Assembly: GCF_020623625.1 (NCBI RefSeq)
Contig: NC_060200.1
Location: forward strand, 1,418,501-1,482,500
DNA from: Saccharomycodes ludwigii
Lineage: Eukaryota; Ascomycota; Saccharomycetes; Saccharomycodales; Saccharomycodaceae
Direction of reading: 5' to 3'
Length of the DNA stretch: 64,000 nucleotides
The position numbers were made by a program, and so were the translations under genes. The notes beneath the pieces are model-generated. The model was not told the origin of the DNA, did no database searches, and was given only the letters and a program-made list of their open reading frames with translations. Positions within the stretch are counted from its first letter, which is position 1; each line of letters begins with the position of its first letter. Shown here piece by piece: positions 10,060 to 19,734 of this stretch.

Positions 10060-11633
10060 TTTTTCCTGAGGTTTGTTGATAATAATAGGTTTTTTTTTCT
10101 CTTTTTATTTTCTATAAAATGTGAAATGGTTTATACAGCTTTTTATTTTATCTGCACTAGATAGTAATAACCTTTACTTGTTGATATATGGGTTAATTGG
10201 TTGAATAAAAAAAAAAAATTTTTTTTTTCTCTCTTTTTTTATTATTATTATTATTAGTATTATTAATAAAAAGTAATTTGTAATATAGTATACTCAAAAA
10301 AGGTAAAAGGCTTCGTTTCTTCTTTTTCTTTTTCTTTTTCTTTTTCTTTTTCTTTTTCTTTTTCTTTTTCTTTTTTTTTTTAAAAAGTAAATGTGTATAT
10401 TTTTGTTTATTTTATTATCTCGTTTAATAACAGCAACGCTAATATTTAATTTATCCCAGGCACTAGATAAATTTTTTACTAAAGCAGATCAAACCAAATT
10501 AAATTGATTCAAGTTAAATCATATCAAACATTAAAAAACTGGAAAAAATTTGGAAAAAAAAAAAGAAAAAAAGAAGAGAAGAAAAAGATATTATGATTTA
10601 TATAAGCATTTTAAAAGAGGAGCTAAAGAAAAAAAAAAAAAAAAAAAAAAAAGCAAATACAATTAAGAACTGGTTATTATATTATTAGCAATTAAGTGCA
10701 ATCAAAAAAAAAAAAAAAAAAAAAAAAACAAAAATGGAAACAAAAGAATGAAAAAGAAAAAAAATGAAATCAACTCCCTAAAAAACTACCAAGTGTTATA
10801 TCCGGGTATGTTACAATCAATATTAAACAAATAAATAAATAAACCGGATGTCAGTTAATATCACTAATTAGAAAAGAAATAAAGATAAGTACTTTTACTA
10901 ATACCCCGTTAAGTTTTGATCTAGGTTTATATGTCTTAGTAATCGTTATGTAGAAAATACTTCTTTGATATTCCTTTATTCAAGTTAGTTTTCTTTTTTT
11001 CGCCACCAAGAAAAACTTCTACGACTGATTGTGTACTGCTAAAAATAAACATATAACAAAGAAGGTCTAGGTTTTTTGTTGTTTTCATTTCTTTTATTTC
11101 TTTTTTTTTTTTTTTTGAACCGGGGCGCAAATAATATTTTATTTCACGGTGACCCCTCCCAGCTCCCAAGTCAATTTTTTCTTTTTTTGATAATGTTGCT
11201 CATTGCTTTTTTGTCCCACAGAAGCCTTCGTACAAAAAGAACAATAACAATAATAACACGAATCACGCGTGGGCATAATTTTAGCCAATTTCAAACAGTT
11301 TTAAAAATAATTTTCCTACTTTTTTTTTTTTTAATTTTTTACAGATTGTATTATATAAAAGGAAGGAATCAGAAGAAAATAAAAAAGAAGGAAAAAAAAA
11401 ATATATATTTTCCTATCGCTTCCAGATTGTTTTTGCCTTTTTCTGATCTTCTTTGACAAGGTTTTATCTTTTTTTTTTTTCTATTGTCCCTTTTCTTTTC
11501 CACTCGTTCTTCTTTGATATGATTATCATTTTTTTCCTTATTAGATTCATACTTTCTTAAATATAAAAAAAAAGTCACACAGTAACACGTTCACACACGG
11601 GAGGAAGAAATATATCTAAGAGGTCTTGGAAAC
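10060..11633. other. Intergenic: ORM and HAC1 promoters and HAC1 leader
   Basis: No protein gene is supported; open frames here are products of A/T runs. A CTTTTT hexamer array runs from about 10318 to 10378, and long A-runs lie near 10628-10652 and 10704-10728. A GC-richer patch with ACGCGT near 11266 lies upstream of HAC1. The last 50 bases are the HAC1 leader, with the element at 11585-11610 that pairs with the intron. Confidence 0.45.
11585..11610 (+). promoter_or_regulatory. HAC1: HAC1 5' leader element complementary to the HAC1 intron
   Basis: Leader bases 11585-11593 (acacgttca) are complementary to intron bases 12528-12536 (tgaacgtgt). Leader bases 11599-11610 (gggaggaagaaa) are complementary to 12516-12527 (ttttttcctccc), with one G-U pair. 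The two intron segments are contiguous; the leader has a five-base bulge between them. In S. cerevisiae such leader-intron pairing blocks translation of unspliced HAC1 mRNA until Ire1 removes the intron. The complementarity is seen directly; the function is inferred from that case. Confidence 0.85.
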
Positions 11634-12858
11634 ATGTCTACTATTATCACCAGTGAAAATACAACCACTAAAACTTTTACACCCAACACTAATGTTGCCG
11701 CTGTAATCCCAGCCGACTTTAAATCTACTTTGCCACCAAGGAAAAGGGCTAAAACTAAAGAAGAAAAGGAGCAAAGACGTATTGAGAGAATCTTAAGAAA
11801 TAGAAAGGCTGCTCATAAGAGTAGAGAGCGTAAGAGACAACAGCTAACCTATTTAAGTGAAAAGTGTAATATATTGGAAAAGATTTTAGCTACTGTTGAT
11901 TTGTCCTTATTAAATGATGAGGCTTTAGGTTTATACCAAAATTATATGGAAAATTTATTACCCAAGGAAAAAGATTTATTTTTAGGTGGTGGTTGTTATA
12001 CAGCTACCACATCTGGTTATGGAATACATAGCACCATTAGTACACCTATTAGTAATATCTCTGAGTCGTTTGATGATGCTAACACTGTTAAAAGTGAAAA
12101 TCAGAAGGAAGCGATTATTGGGAATGAGGAAGATGTATACAACCTTACCCCAGAGAGTGAATTACTGCAGCCAGTTGACAGCATTGGTGATGTCTCCGGG
12201 ATTGAATTTAAACCTAATGTTGTCGAATTTGCGACATTGATTAGTAAACAATCTGGGCAGAAACAAGAAGGGATTAAAGAAGAGGAAATGGATGAGGGAA
12301 GACAACTCGAAATTTTGTTTTGTAATAATAATTACAATGTTAATGAAGATAAGCGCTATCCAGCAGAATTGATAGCGCGTGTTTCTTATATATTGTATTA
12401 TTGAAAATTTTAATTAAAAGAAAAAAGAAAATAAAAGGAAAACGTGGAGAGGTGGTGCTCTTAGTTGAGTTTTTTTAAAACTTCTTCTCCAGATGTTCTA
12501 TTAACGTGTGACAACTTTTTTCCTCCCTGAACGTGTATGGTATCTTTAGGACATTGAAAAAGGTTATCCAACTTACTTTGTTGAGTTTGATCCTTTTTTT
12601 TTTAAACGTTTTCTAATTGTTTTTTCTTTTTTTTTTTTTTTTCTTTTGAAAAAAGAAATTTTGCTTTACTTCATTTTCATTACAATGCCGTGACATATGC
12701 CTGCAGTGCAGATGTCAGACATTGATTTATTGGACCCCGCTACTTCCTCTTCTAATACTTCTTTATTACCCGAATCCGAACAGGAGATATCCCAGTTATT
12801 CAGCAAAAGGACTGATGACTCATCGGGCTTTGTGTTTGATGATTTTGTAAGGTTGTGA
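11634..12858 (+). CDS. HAC1: Hac1 bZIP transcription factor of the unfolded protein response (two exons, Ire1-spliced)
   Basis: Exon 1 (11634-12363) carries a basic region almost identical to S. cerevisiae Hac1 (LPPRKRAKTKEEKEQRRIER, then ILRNRKAAHKSRERKR, about 36-71), followed by a leucine zipper. Unspliced, the frame stops at 12404 and gives 256 residues, the last 13 intron-encoded. Cleavage after 12363 (CAG|CAGA) and 12703 (CTG|CAGT) joins exon 1 in frame to exon 2 (12704-12858), giving 294 residues with a new 50-residue acidic, serine-rich tail ending FDDFVRL. In S. cerevisiae, Ire1 cuts and the tRNA ligase joins HAC1 mRNA in the cytoplasm during ER stress, and the new tail makes a strong activator. 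The exon 2 tail here is much longer than the 18 residues in S. cerevisiae. AGX1 follows, as in YFL031W-YFL030W. Confidence 0.93.
12353..12378 (+). promoter_or_regulatory. HAC1: HAC1 5' splice-site hairpin (Ire1 cleavage site)
   Basis: Bases 12353-12360 (gcgctatc) pair perfectly with 12371-12378 (gatagcgc). The ten-base loop starts CAGCAGA, matching the Ire1 loop consensus CNG|CNGN, with the cut after G12363. The loop is longer than the seven bases of the classic structure. Confidence 0.85.
12364..12703 (+). other. HAC1: HAC1 non-spliceosomal intron (340 nt)
   Basis: It lies between the two Ire1-type loops and lacks GTATGT/TACTAAC/AG ends, as expected for an Ire1 substrate. It holds the 12516-12536 segment complementary to the 5' leader. 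The S. cerevisiae intron has 252 nt. The in-frame stop at 12402-12404 lies within it. Confidence 0.85.
12692..12719 (+). promoter_or_regulatory. HAC1: HAC1 3' splice-site hairpin (Ire1 cleavage site)
   Basis: The stem pairs gacat with atgtc, then, after one mismatch, tgc with gca. It closes a seven-base loop CTGCAGT (12701-12707) that fits CNG|CNGN exactly. Cleavage after G12703 gives an exon 2 start in frame with exon 1. Confidence 0.85.
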
Positions 12859-14305
12859 AAGATTTTTTTTGTGAAGGGATACTTTATTTTTATGTTTTCT
12901 GTTTGTTTATTTATTTGATTATTTTGTTTTTCATTTCGATTATTAGTTTTTTACTGTTTCATTTGGTATTAGATTTTTTTTCAATTCTGGAAATTATACA
13001 CGTATACAAAGTATGATTTTTTTTTCAAAAAAGAAATCAAAAAAAAAGAAAAAAAAGAAAAAGAAAGAAAGAGCGGAAAAAAAGAGCAGCTAGAGTTCTT
13101 TTTTAATGCAGTATGAAGTACAAAATAAATGACTGGGTTATTTCATTTTTGTATTAATTATATTCCCACCTCCAACCCAAACTATTTCTATTAAGTCTGA
13201 TATTGATGAAAATAACAACAATAATAATAAAGTAAATTCAATTGTGGCGCGTTTGAATAAGATGACACACTATTTTTTCTGCGACTGGTTTTTATCGTTA
13301 TTTTTTTTCACTGTTATTTTCACTAGTATCAAACTTAGCTATAGTGATAATATTATTTTACGTTTTACATTTGACGGTTGGAACCTGTGAGCGAAGGAAG
13401 TATAATAAGTCAGGAAAAAATTTTGATTTTCTGATTTTCTTTTTTTTTTTTTTTCTTTTTTTTTTTTAATTTGACGAGTATGTGGTTGTGTAATATCCTT
13501 TAATTCATTTAAGTTATTAATATTTCGTAAACTATCTTGAATTTTATATGATTCTTACTTTTCAATTGGTAAGTTCTTTTTAAGAATGCTACTACCAATA
13601 TGTGCTTATCGTTAATTATCTTCCATAAAGGCTAATTAAATAGAAAGAACAAAAACAAAAACAATAATTGTTTCTATTTGTTGCAGACAAGTGCAATTCA
13701 AAATAGGGAATTTATAGTGTACTAATATACTTTCGGTCAATTCCGAGGCTGGGACAAATCACTTGCATATCTTCCTTTTGTCCTGTTCCTCCTTTTGTCC
13801 TGACCTTCCTTTTTAGCGAAATGAAAAAAAAATACATGTATATATTATATAAGGTGCTATGTTAATAACAGCTGTTTATTATGTGAATTCAACTCTACTG
13901 TAATATCATCTTAAAATCCACGTTAAAATTCTTTTCATGACGTGTCTGTGGGTAGTTTTTGTTTAAAATTCTGGTTTTTAATATTATATATGTATATATC
14001 GGCAATGAATACAAATTTTTTTAAAAAAGTGACATTATAAGTAGTAAATGTCTTGTATAAAGAGAAAGAAGGTAAAATATTGAATAATTTTTGATTTATT
14101 TATTTAATTATTTAAGTAGTTCTCCCCTCCCCCTCTTCTTTTTATTCCTTCCTTAATCTCTTTGCTTTTACACGCTGTATATCAAGTTTCACATTCTTGA
14201 AGTGATTGCAAAACTGAGGATTAAGGATAAAAAATTAATACTCTAATTCACGTATTGTCACGTAAAAAAAAAAAAAAAACATCAATAACACCGAGACTAT
14301 CAAAA
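12859..14305. other. Intergenic: HAC1 3' flank and AGX1 promoter
   Basis: No gene is supported. It contains T- and A-rich runs, a twice-repeated ccttttgtcctg segment near 13770-13805, and a TGACGTGT motif near 13938-13946, about 360 bp upstream of AGX1, resembling a Hac1/CREB-type site. The function of the motif is unknown. Confidence 0.4.
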
Positions 14306-15475
14306 ATGACAGTAGCAACCGATAATGATGACTTACAGTCCACATTAATGATCCCAGGTCCAATCAGATTATCAACAGATGTTCAAAATGCATTGGGAAC
14401 ACCATCTATTTCCCATACTGGCACGCATTTTACCAAAACCTTTCAATCGGCGTTATTAAAATTGCAAAAATTATTTAACGTAGAGGAAAAGGAAGGATAT
14501 TTACCATTTGTTATTAGTAGTTCTGGTACAATGGGTTGGGATTTAGTAGGCAATAATTTGCTATCTAGTTCTGATACCGACTGTAACAACAATGCTTTAG
14601 TTTTGTCTACAGGTTTCTTTAGTGAATCTTTTTACCTTTGTTTACAATCGTACGCCAGCAATAAAAGCACTGTAGACAAAATAGTTGCCCCCTTAGGCAC
14701 CTCTGATTTTGATGAAGCAGAATTAATTGCAAAATTAAGCAGCAAGAAATATAGATTGGTTACTATTACCCATGTTGATACATCAACTGCTACATTAGTT
14801 GATTTGAATAAAGTTGTTAAAGTTATTAAAGACACAAGCCCATCGACTTTCATCGTAATCGATGGTGTTTGTTCTGTTGGTTGCGAGGAACTCGATTTAG
14901 GCAAACTAAAGGGGATTGATTTTGTTTTCACCGCATCCCAAAAGGCTATTGGTGTTGCTCCAGGCTTATGTTTAGGTATTATTTCCCCTAGAGTGGTTGA
15001 TTTCATATTGAATGAAAATAAGAATAATATTAGGGGTTATTATACTAATTTGACCAAGTGGTTGCCAGTTATGCAAAGCTTTATCAAGAATCAAGCAAAA
15101 TATTTTGCCACACCACCAGTTCAGTTAATTCACGCTCTAAATGTTTCATTAAGTGGAATTTTAAAGCAAGGTGTTACTAAAAGGGTTGAAGAGCATAAAT
15201 CAAAATCCGACTGGTTTAAGGACAAAATCGTCAATGACTTGAAATTGAAATTAGTTAGTCAACCTGGTTATGGTGCTCATGGTTTAACGGCAATCTATGT
15301 TAACAATCCAGCTGAACTTTTAAAAAAAATCGGAGCCGACGGAATTGTTCTTGCTGGTGGAATTCATAAAGATATTAAGGACCAATACATTAGAGTGGGT
15401 CATATGGGTGTTTCTATCGAAAATGGTGATTTAGAAAAAGTTTATGAAGCTTTAAAAAAAAACGTTATCCAGTAA
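14306..15475 (+). CDS. AGX1: Agx1 alanine:glyoxylate aminotransferase
   Basis: The protein has 389 residues from the ATG at 14306 (context caaaaATG). The frame is open further upstream but has no earlier ATG, and S. cerevisiae Agx1 has 385 residues, so this start is preferred. It is a class V PLP aminotransferase: the substrate-binding start MIPGPIRLS, the aspartate strand IDGVCSVGCEE (about 185-195) and the PLP lysine in TASQKAIG (Lys213) are present, followed by APPVQL-like TPPVQLI and the C-terminal HKDIKDQYIRVGHMG. It makes glycine and pyruvate from alanine and glyoxylate. HAC1-AGX1 adjacency equals YFL031W-YFL030W. The next gene, SHM2, interconverts glycine and serine, so two glycine-forming enzymes are neighbours, though ancestral order may explain this. 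Confidence 0.95.
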   Translation: MTVATDNDDLQSTLMIPGPIRLSTDVQNALGTPSISHTGTHFTKTFQSALLKLQKLFNVEEKEGYLPFVISSSGTMGWDLVGNNLLSSSDTDCNNNALVLSTGFFSESFYLCLQSYASNKSTVDKIVAPLGTSDFDEAELIAKLSSKKYRLVTITHVDTSTATLVDLNKVVKVIKDTSPSTFIVIDGVCSVGCEELDLGKLKGIDFVFTASQKAIGVAPGLCLGIISPRVVDFILNENKNNIRGYYTNLTKWLPVMQSFIKNQAKYFATPPVQLIHALNVSLSGILKQGVTKRVEEHKSKSDWFKDKIVNDLKLKLVSQPGYGAHGLTAIYVNNPAELLKKIGADGIVLAGGIHKDIKDQYIRVGHMGVSIENGDLEKVYEALKKNVIQ

Positions 15476-16469
15476 ACAAGGCAAGCAATGTATGCAGTAG
15501 TAAAAGTGTTTTAAAAGTTTCTTTTTTTTTTTTTTTTTTTTTTTTTTTCTTTTCCTGCCTTGGTATATAAATGGATTATATTCCCTTAGAATCATATTTA
15601 TAATATGCGGTTGCATTATGTTATTAATGAATCATCTTTGACATTTTCTCTCTTTCTTTTTTATTATATATCAAAAAGAAACCCCTTGCCGTCCTTTTAC
15701 AATTTGACTTCTTTTAATTTTTTTTTCGATATTTTTGATGCATGGGTGGTTCAGTAATATTATTAGCCAATAACTCTAGTAAGAAAAGGCGAAGAGAACA
15801 TGTAGAAACCTAAATAAAATTGGGCTTTATTTTTCTTTATTGACATTTTTTGTCGTGGTTAAAAGAAAAGTGTAGCATTTGTTACGATAATATAGAAATG
15901 ACGCGCGGAGGGTTAGAAGGGGGGAGAGGTTATTTTCCAGTTTCTTGTAGTTCGTATGGTGAGGATTATTAATAATTTTTTCACAGTGTTAGTAATAAAA
16001 GGTCCGTATCTTTTTCACGTGCGCATGGGACAGGAAAAGAATAGAAGAAAAAAAAAATATATATATGTATAAAAGAAGTTAAAAAGAAGTTAAAAAAAGT
16101 TAAAAAAAGTTGAAAAGAAGTTGAAAAGAAGTTGAAAAAAATTTGAAAAACATTTTTCCTTTAATTTTTTAGTAACCAAAATGATTAAATTTAATAATTA
16201 ATTTAAATTACTATTTTTTTTTTTATTTTTTATTTTTTATTTTACACCAAAGTTCATCATAATAATTTGTTTGTCCGCTGTTTGTTCATTTTTTGAAAAA
16301 GATGGGAACTATATAAGAAGGATTTATATCTTAATCATAGCGTGGTCGAGAATACTTTTTTCTTTTAAAAAAAAAAACTTTTTCACTTTTCTTTTTCCCT
16401 CTTCCTCTCTCCCTCTTATATTGTGCTCCGTTTATATTATTACTTTTTGTACAACTCTTAAATCTTAAC

Positions 16470-16509
<40 letters not shown>

Positions 16510-16529
16510 AAAGACAATATCAAATTACC
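15476..16529. other. Intergenic: AGX1 3' flank and SHM2 promoter
   Basis: No gene is supported. A T-run of about 29 bases lies near 15522-15549. A CACGTG E-box (Cbf1/Pho4 type) lies at 16016-16021. A tandem aaaagaagtt-like repeat runs from about 16077 to 16140, and a long A-run (about 16480-16506) sits just upstream of the SHM2 start. Confidence 0.45.
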
Positions 16530-17942
16530 ATGGTCCACTACGCTTTATCTCAAAAACACTTGAAAATGATGACAGCTCACTTGAGTGAAACTGATCCTCA
16601 AGTTGAAACTATCATCAAGGGTGAAATCGAAAGACAAAAACACTCAGTCAATTTAATTGCTTCTGAAAATTTCACCTCCACCTCAGTTTTGGATGCTTTA
16701 GGTACTCCAATGTGTAACAAATATTCTGAAGGTTACCCAGGTGCTAGATATTACGGTGGTAATGAATGGATTGACAAAATGGAGTCATTGTGTCAAGAAA
16801 GAGCTTTGGCTGCTTTTAGTGTTACTCCAGATAAATGGGGGGTTAATGTTCAAGCTTTATCTGGTTCTCCAGCTAACTTGGAAGTTTATCAAGCTTTGAT
16901 GAAACCACATGAACGTTTAATGGGTTTGAGTTTGGAATGTGGTGGTCATTTGAGTCATGGGTTTGAAACTGAAAAAAGAGCTATTTCTGCCACTGCTACT
17001 TATTTTACCTCTTTGCCATATAAATTGGATCCAAAAACTGACATTATTGACTATGACACTTTAGAAAAAAACGCCATTGCCTACAGACCAAAGATCATTG
17101 TTGCTGGTACTTCTGCTTATTGTCGTTTGATTGATTATAAAAGAATGAAAGAAATTGCTGTTAAAGCTGGTGCTTACTTAATGGTTGATATGGCACACAT
17201 TTCTGGTTTGGTTGCCGCTGGTGTTATTCCAAGTCCATTTGAATATGCTGATATTGTTACTACCACTACTCACAAGTCTCTAAGAGGTCCAAGAGGTGCT
17301 ATGATTTTCTTTAGAAGAGGTGTTAGAAGCGTCAATGCCAAGACTGGCCAAGAAATTTTATACGATTTGGAAAATCCAATTAACTTTTCTGTTTTCCCAG
17401 GTCATCAAGGTGGTCCACACAATCATACCATTAGTGCTTTATGTACTGCATTGAAGCAAGCTGCCACTCCTGAATTTAAGGAATATCAATTACAAGTGAT
17501 CAAGAACGCCAAAATTTTGGAGGAAGAATTTAAAAAGAGAGATTATAGATTGGTTTCTAATGGTACTGATTCTCATATGGTCTTGGTTTCATTAAGAGAA
17601 AAAAGTGTTGATGGTGCTAGGGTTGAATATGTCTGTGAAAAGATTAACATTGCTTTAAATAAGAATTCTATTCCAGGTGATAAAAGTGCGTTGGTTCCAG
17701 GTGGTGTTCGTATTGGTGCACCAGCCATGACTACCAGAGGTATGGGTGAAGAAGATTTTGCCAAGATTGTTGATTACATTGACAAAGTTGTTTTATTTGC
17801 CGTTGAAACTCAAAAGAGTTTGCCAAAGGGCCAAAACAGATTAAAGGATTTTAAGAGTAAAGTTGATGAAGGTTCTGAACTTTTGGACTCTTTGAAAAAG
17901 GAAATCAGTGCCTGGTCTGGTGAGTTCCCATTACCTGTGTAA
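16530..17942 (+). CDS. SHM2: Shm2 cytosolic serine hydroxymethyltransferase
   Basis: The protein has 470 residues, one more than S. cerevisiae Shm2. It lacks a mitochondrial presequence, which separates it from Shm1. Family segments are all present: LIASENFTS (42-50), YSEGYPGARYYGG (65-77), the PLP lysine in TTTTHKSLRGPRG (Lys249) and VFPGHQGGPHNH. The enzyme converts serine and tetrahydrofolate to glycine and methylene-tetrahydrofolate and supplies one-carbon units in the cytosol. Codon choice is strongly biased to GGT, GCT, TTG and AGA, as in highly expressed yeast genes. SHM2 is YLR058C in S. cerevisiae, in the region duplicated with the YFL block that holds AGX1 and HAC1, so adjacency to AGX1 supports an unduplicated ancestral order. 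Confidence 0.97.
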   Translation: MVHYALSQKHLKMMTAHLSETDPQVETIIKGEIERQKHSVNLIASENFTSTSVLDALGTPMCNKYSEGYPGARYYGGNEWIDKMESLCQERALAAFSVTPDKWGVNVQALSGSPANLEVYQALMKPHERLMGLSLECGGHLSHGFETEKRAISATATYFTSLPYKLDPKTDIIDYDTLEKNAIAYRPKIIVAGTSAYCRLIDYKRMKEIAVKAGAYLMVDMAHISGLVAAGVIPSPFEYADIVTTTTHKSLRGPRGAMIFFRRGVRSVNAKTGQEILYDLENPINFSVFPGHQGGPHNHTISALCTALKQAATPEFKEYQLQVIKNAKILEEEFKKRDYRLVSNGTDSHMVLVSLREKSVDGARVEYVCEKINIALNKNSIPGDKSALVPGGVRIGAPAMTTRGMGEEDFAKIVDYIDKVVLFAVETQKSLPKGQNRLKDFKSKVDEGSELLDSLKKEISAWSGEFPLPV

Positions 17943-18123
17943 ATTCCATGGTTTATATCATAGTAGGTATGTAGCAAATATGTGGGGATATAATAATATT
18001 ATATATATATATATATATTTAAGTAATATTTTTAATGTTTTTTTTAAAAATTAAAAAAAAAAGAATAATAAAAAGGTTAAAAAAAAAAAAGATAAAACTA
18101 TAAAAATTATATATATCGTCAAT

Positions 18124-18609
18124 TCATTGTTTTAGCAATTTTTCAATATCATTTTCTATAGATTCTGGTTTAGTAATAGAACCATATCTTTCAAAAACAT
18201 TACCCTTTTTGTCAATCAAAAATTTTTCAAAATTCCATTTAATTCTACTTAGACCTAATAACCCTTTCTTTTCATTTTTTAAATATTGATAAACTGGGTC
18301 AGTTTGATCACCATTAACCTCAATTTTTTTCATGATAGGAAAGGTGACACCATAATTTAGAGAGCAAAAACTGGAAATTTCATCAGAAGAACCTGGTTCT
18401 TGGTTACCAAATTGGTTACATGGAAAACCCAAGATAACTAAGCCTTGATCTTTATATTTTTGATATAGTGACTCTAAACCTTTGTACTGGGGAGTAAACC
18501 CACATTTAGAGGCCACATTAACAACTAGTACGACTTTACCTTTCAATTCAGAGAATGGATATTTGTTTCCTTTGTTATCAGTAGGGGCTAATTCGTAAAA
18601 TTTGGACAT
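18124..18609 (-). CDS. HYR1: Glutathione-peroxidase-like thiol peroxidase (Gpx3/Hyr1 or Gpx2 type)
   Basis: The protein has 161 residues. Cys36 in NVASKCGFTPQ, Cys64 in GFPCNQFG and Cys82 match the peroxidatic, conserved and resolving cysteines of yeast Gpx3. Gln70 and Trp125-Asn126 (KWNFEKF) complete the active-site set. Such enzymes use thioredoxin to reduce hydroperoxides; S. cerevisiae Gpx3/Hyr1 also senses peroxide and oxidises Yap1. Sequence is nearest Hyr1/Gpx2; which of the three yeast paralogues it matches cannot be settled from order, because the neighbours differ. It is convergent with SHM2, with 181 bp between stops including a TA repeat (18000-18018). No mitochondrial presequence is seen. 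Confidence 0.92.
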   Translation of the reverse strand: MSKFYELAPTDNKGNKYPFSELKGKVVLVVNVASKCGFTPQYKGLESLYQKYKDQGLVILGFPCNQFGNQEPGSSDEISSFCSLNYGVTFPIMKKIEVNGDQTDPVYQYLKNEKKGLLGLSRIKWNFEKFLIDKKGNVFERYGSITKPESIENDIEKLLKQ

Positions 18610-19218
18610 ATTTAATTGTTTGTTTTCAGTTTGTTTTTAGTTTGTTTCCAGTTAATTTGTTTTGTGTTTTTGCTTTTTTCAGTTTCGCTGTTATATATAT
18701 ATATATATATTTTTTTTTTTTCGTTCCCCTTTTATATTACTATACATATATATATATATATATATATATATGAATGTGTTTGAATTAATTACTAATAAAA
18801 TAAGGGTGACATTTTTTCAGCCACTACTTGTTATTACCAGCCCTTAAAAGAAAAATGTATATGTACATTGTCGGCTGGTAAGTAATCAATGAAAAACAAA
18901 AAAAAAAAAAATTAGTAATAGATAGTAAATAATAAATAAAATTGCTATAAAATCTAGAACGCCCTCTCACTAAATATTTTGCGTTAAATGTCTATCTGTC
19001 TCCCCTAGTCCTAAAGTCCGTGGTAGTGGAATACGCGGAAAGTCCTTTTTTCCTTTTTTTTTTTTTTTTTCTTTCTTTTATAATTAACAAACCAGAGGGT
19101 GTAATGTGCATTAATAGCATTCGGAGGGAAAAAAATAAAATAAAATAAAATACGCAAACTCAAAGTGGTTTTACACTAAGTTGAATTTAAAAAAAAGTAA
19201 AGAAAAAAAAAAAAAAAA
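18610..19218. other. Divergent promoter region between the peroxidase and the 171-aa gene
   Basis: No gene is supported. TA dinucleotide repeats lie near 18694-18710 and 18746-18771. A T-run precedes 19070, and a TAAAA repeat lies near 19135-19150. No Yap1 site (TTASTAA) stands out with confidence. Confidence 0.4.
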
Positions 19219-19734
19219 ATGGCATCCAATTCGGAAAAGAATCAAATTATTTCAGATAATAATAATAGTAATGAAATTATAAAGCACATCCAGTCAAATA
19301 TATTGGATACGTTACTCAAGAATGATAAACTGAACAGTGCTAATCTCAATTTTGAAATAAGAAGAATTAGTAGCAGCACTAATAATATTAAAACTTTCTA
19401 TAAGGAGGAATTAGAATGGATCAAAACTAATTTTACTTCAGGCACTATAATATATTATGCATATGGAGGTTCTTCTATACAACGATTATTAAGCTTTATA
19501 GAAAGATTTAAAACTGAAAGTAGTTTCCCCATGGACAAAAAGCTTTTGAAGCAGTATAACAAGGTAGAATATTATATCAAAGAAATACAACCAGTTAAAA
19601 ACAATGATCTAATCACTAAACAAAGACATATTGCCATTTTTTTTATAGCATTAGTATTTAATGATGAGGCTACAAACAAGGAATATGAGATGGCTTTGTT
19701 AAACAACGGGTTTAATGCCCAATTATTGAAGTGA
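19219..19734 (+). CDS. Hypothetical protein, 171 residues
   Basis: I do not recognise this protein. The ATG at 19219 follows a run of A's (aaaaATGgc), a favourable yeast context. The N-terminal 55 residues are Asn/Ser-rich. The rest is mixed charged and hydrophobic, with LEWIKTNFTSGTIIYYAYGG (about 70-89) and a hydrophobic HIAIFFIALVFND (about 139-151) that is more likely a core helix than a membrane span. There is no signal peptide. Length, start context and ordinary codon use make it a credible gene. It lies between the peroxidase and YPT1, where the compared S. cerevisiae regions hold REX2, FRS1, RPL22, TUB2 and RPO41; none of these resembles it. Confidence 0.65.
   Translation: MASNSEKNQIISDNNNSNEIIKHIQSNILDTLLKNDKLNSANLNFEIRRISSSTNNIKTFYKEELEWIKTNFTSGTIIYYAYGGSSIQRLLSFIERFKTESSFPMDKKLLKQYNKVEYYIKEIQPVKNNDLITKQRHIAIFFIALVFNDEATNKEYEMALLNNGFNAQLLK

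Noticed and set aside
11076-11578. Open frames in the HAC1 upstream region
   Set aside because: Composed of poly-Phe/Lys stretches from homopolymer runs, and overlapping on both strands.
14255-14305. N-terminal extension of AGX1 starting MSRKKKKK
   Set aside because: It begins at TTG, not ATG, and crosses an A-run; the ATG at 14306 gives the family length.
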